Shown: positions 11,620 through 12,343 of the stretch, in pieces
How positions within the stretch are numbered: the first letter of the stretch is position 1
Layout: each line of letters starts with the position of its first letter
NCBI GenBank assembly: GCA_023386495.1
Contig: JAEWJS010000193.1
Span: 1 to 12,343, forward strand
DNA from: Bacillota bacterium
Lineage (GTDB): Bacteria; Bacillota; Bacilli; Paenibacillales; Paenibacillaceae
DNA length: 12,343 nucleotides
Direction: 5' to 3'
Translations under genes and position numbers: made by a program
Notes under the pieces: model-generated
Databases searched by the model: none
Told to the model about the DNA's origin: nothing
Seen by the model: only the letters and a program-made list of their open reading frames with translations

Positions 11620-11646
11620 GGGAATAGGCGAGCGATTGTCGAATTG
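11620..11646 (+). promoter_or_regulatory. sigma-H-like promoter with a Spo0A box before the Spo0F-like gene
   Basis: GGGAATA (11620-11626) and GTCGAATTG (11638-11646) stand 11 bases apart and approach the sigma-H pattern RNAGGAWWW / RNNGAATWW (about six of eight and six of seven fixed positions). TGTCGAA at 11637-11643 is an exact Spo0A box and overlaps the -10. The start would be near 11652, 15 bases before AAGGAG. In B. subtilis spo0F is transcribed by sigma-H and controlled by Spo0A, so the layout fits. A TATTCCC/GGGAATA inverted repeat (11605-11611, 11620-11626) overlaps the -35. Confidence 0.4.
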
Positions 11647-11679
11647 ATAGTGCAGATAGCTTAACGAAGGAGAGGCGGC

Positions 11680-12270
11680 ATGGTCTACTTAACGATAGGA
11701 ATCGCGGCTGCGGCCGTACTCGCTGCCGTTCTGGCGCTCGCGGCGAAGAAGCGCGCGGGCGTGCGGGGCGGTACGGGAACGACAGCCGGGACTGCCGAAC
11801 AGCAAGCGAAGCAAGCAGCAAGAATCGAACCGGCGGTGCATGAGCGTCAGCCGAGAGCGCAGCGCAAGTACGGCGAACCCGCTCATGTCCTAATCGTTGA
11901 CGACCAGCCGGCCATCCGGATGCTCCTTGCCGAGGTGTTCCAGACCGCCGGCGTACACGTGTATGAGGCATCGAACGGGGGCTCGGCGATCGAGACGTTC
12001 CGTGACAATTCCATCGATTTCGTGCTGATTGATCTGAAGATGCCGGATATGGACGGCATCGAGGCGCTGAAGGTCATCCGATCGCTCGATGCCGACGTCG
12101 AAGCGGTCATGATCTCGGCCTACGGGGATGCGGAGAAGATCGAGGCGGCACGCAGGCTGGGGGTACATAAGTTTTTCACGAAGCCGTTCGACATCGAGAA
12201 GCTTCGCGATTATGTGATGAACCAGCTGGAGCAGCAAGAACGCAAGCGGACAAGTGCCGAGCATGACTGA
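11680..12270 (+). CDS. Spo0F-like receiver protein with an N-terminal membrane anchor
   Basis: This 196-residue protein is a single-domain response regulator with no output domain. Residues 3-22 form an Ala/Leu-rich membrane helix followed by KKR, so the rest faces the cytoplasm; residues 23-68 are a low-complexity linker. The receiver (69-190) has Asp74/Asp75, phospho-acceptor Asp118, Ser146 and Lys168. Spacing from Asp75 to 118 to 146 to 168 equals B. subtilis Spo0F Asp11-Asp54-Thr82-Lys104 exactly. Spo0F contact residues are kept: Gln76, Ile79, Arg80, Leu82, Lys120, Tyr148, Gly149, Pro169, Phe170, Ile172. The role would be relaying phosphate between sporulation kinases and Spo0B. B. subtilis Spo0F is soluble, so the anchor is unusual. 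ATG 11680 has AAGGAG seven bases upstream; no internal start with a site is seen. Confidence 0.8.
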   Translation: MVYLTIGIAAAAVLAAVLALAAKKRAGVRGGTGTTAGTAEQQAKQAARIEPAVHERQPRAQRKYGEPAHVLIVDDQPAIRMLLAEVFQTAGVHVYEASNGGSAIETFRDNSIDFVLIDLKMPDMDGIEALKVIRSLDADVEAVMISAYGDAEKIEAARRLGVHKFFTKPFDIEKLRDYVMNQLEQQERKRTSAEHD

Positions 12271-12285
12271 CCGTCGGGAACATGG

Positions 12286-12308
12286 GAGGGGGAGACCCCT
12301 CTTTTTTT
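12286..12308 (+). terminator. rho-independent terminator of the Spo0F-like gene
   Basis: A six-pair stem GAGGGG / CCCCTC with a GAGA tetraloop is followed by seven T residues (12302-12308), 15 bp after the stop codon. This makes the gene the last of its transcript within the window. The remaining 35 bases hold nothing I can assign. Confidence 0.92.
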
Positions 12309-12343
12309 GTTAACGCGTGCCCGCATTTCAACGGGAAATAGCC

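Noticed and set aside
1..12343. Mobile elements, CRISPR array, tRNA or rRNA
   Set aside because: No transposase, integrase, terminal repeats, regularly spaced repeats or RNA-gene signatures were seen on either strand.

Overview
The window looks like chromosomal core DNA from a GC-rich, endospore-forming Firmicute of the Paenibacillaceae (Paenibacillus or Cohnella type). This rests on Bacillus-like Shine-Dalgarno sites, several TTG/GTG starts, Bacillus-type protein families (YkhA-like thioesterase, L. casei-sized ThyA, TopB, a Spo0F-like regulator), a forespore-type small ORF and Bacillus-type LexA boxes. The genus is an inference. I see no phage, insertion sequence, CRISPR, tRNA or rRNA.

Left part (1-5222, all + strand): a hotdog acyl-CoA thioesterase; thyA and folA, a tight pair that makes dTMP and regenerates tetrahydrofolate; gltD, the glutamate synthase small subunit, with no large subunit beside it and a good terminator; then a 389-residue protein of unknown role with a cytoplasmic domain, one membrane span and an external lysozyme-like domain. 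A 40-bp dyad covers the predicted promoter of that last gene.

Middle part (5223-9330): topB (topoisomerase III), preceded by a strong hairpin without a T-tract and closed by a textbook terminator. Two minus-strand genes follow: a small lipoprotein and a HAD-family phosphatase. Divergent from the HAD gene is a 45-codon ORF with a near-perfect Shine-Dalgarno and a sigma-G-like promoter; it resembles a small acid-soluble spore protein in composition.

Right part (9327-12343): a 73-residue minus-strand protein of unknown function has a sigma-A promoter flanked and overlapped by two LexA (DinR) boxes, so it is probably an SOS gene. Divergent from it is a PhnC-like ABC ATPase without a visible permease, with substituted Q-loop and H-loop residues, translationally coupled to an AANAT-like GNAT acetyltransferase. 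A DUF3298/RsiV-like soluble protein follows. The last gene is a Spo0F-like receiver whose catalytic residues keep the exact Spo0F spacing but which carries an N-terminal membrane anchor; a sigma-H-like promoter and a Spo0A box lie just upstream.

Most of the window is housekeeping. The parts that merit attention are the SOS-controlled small gene, the membrane-tethered Spo0F, the switch-residue-altered orphan ABC ATPase, and the membrane-spanning lysozyme-like protein with its dyad operator.
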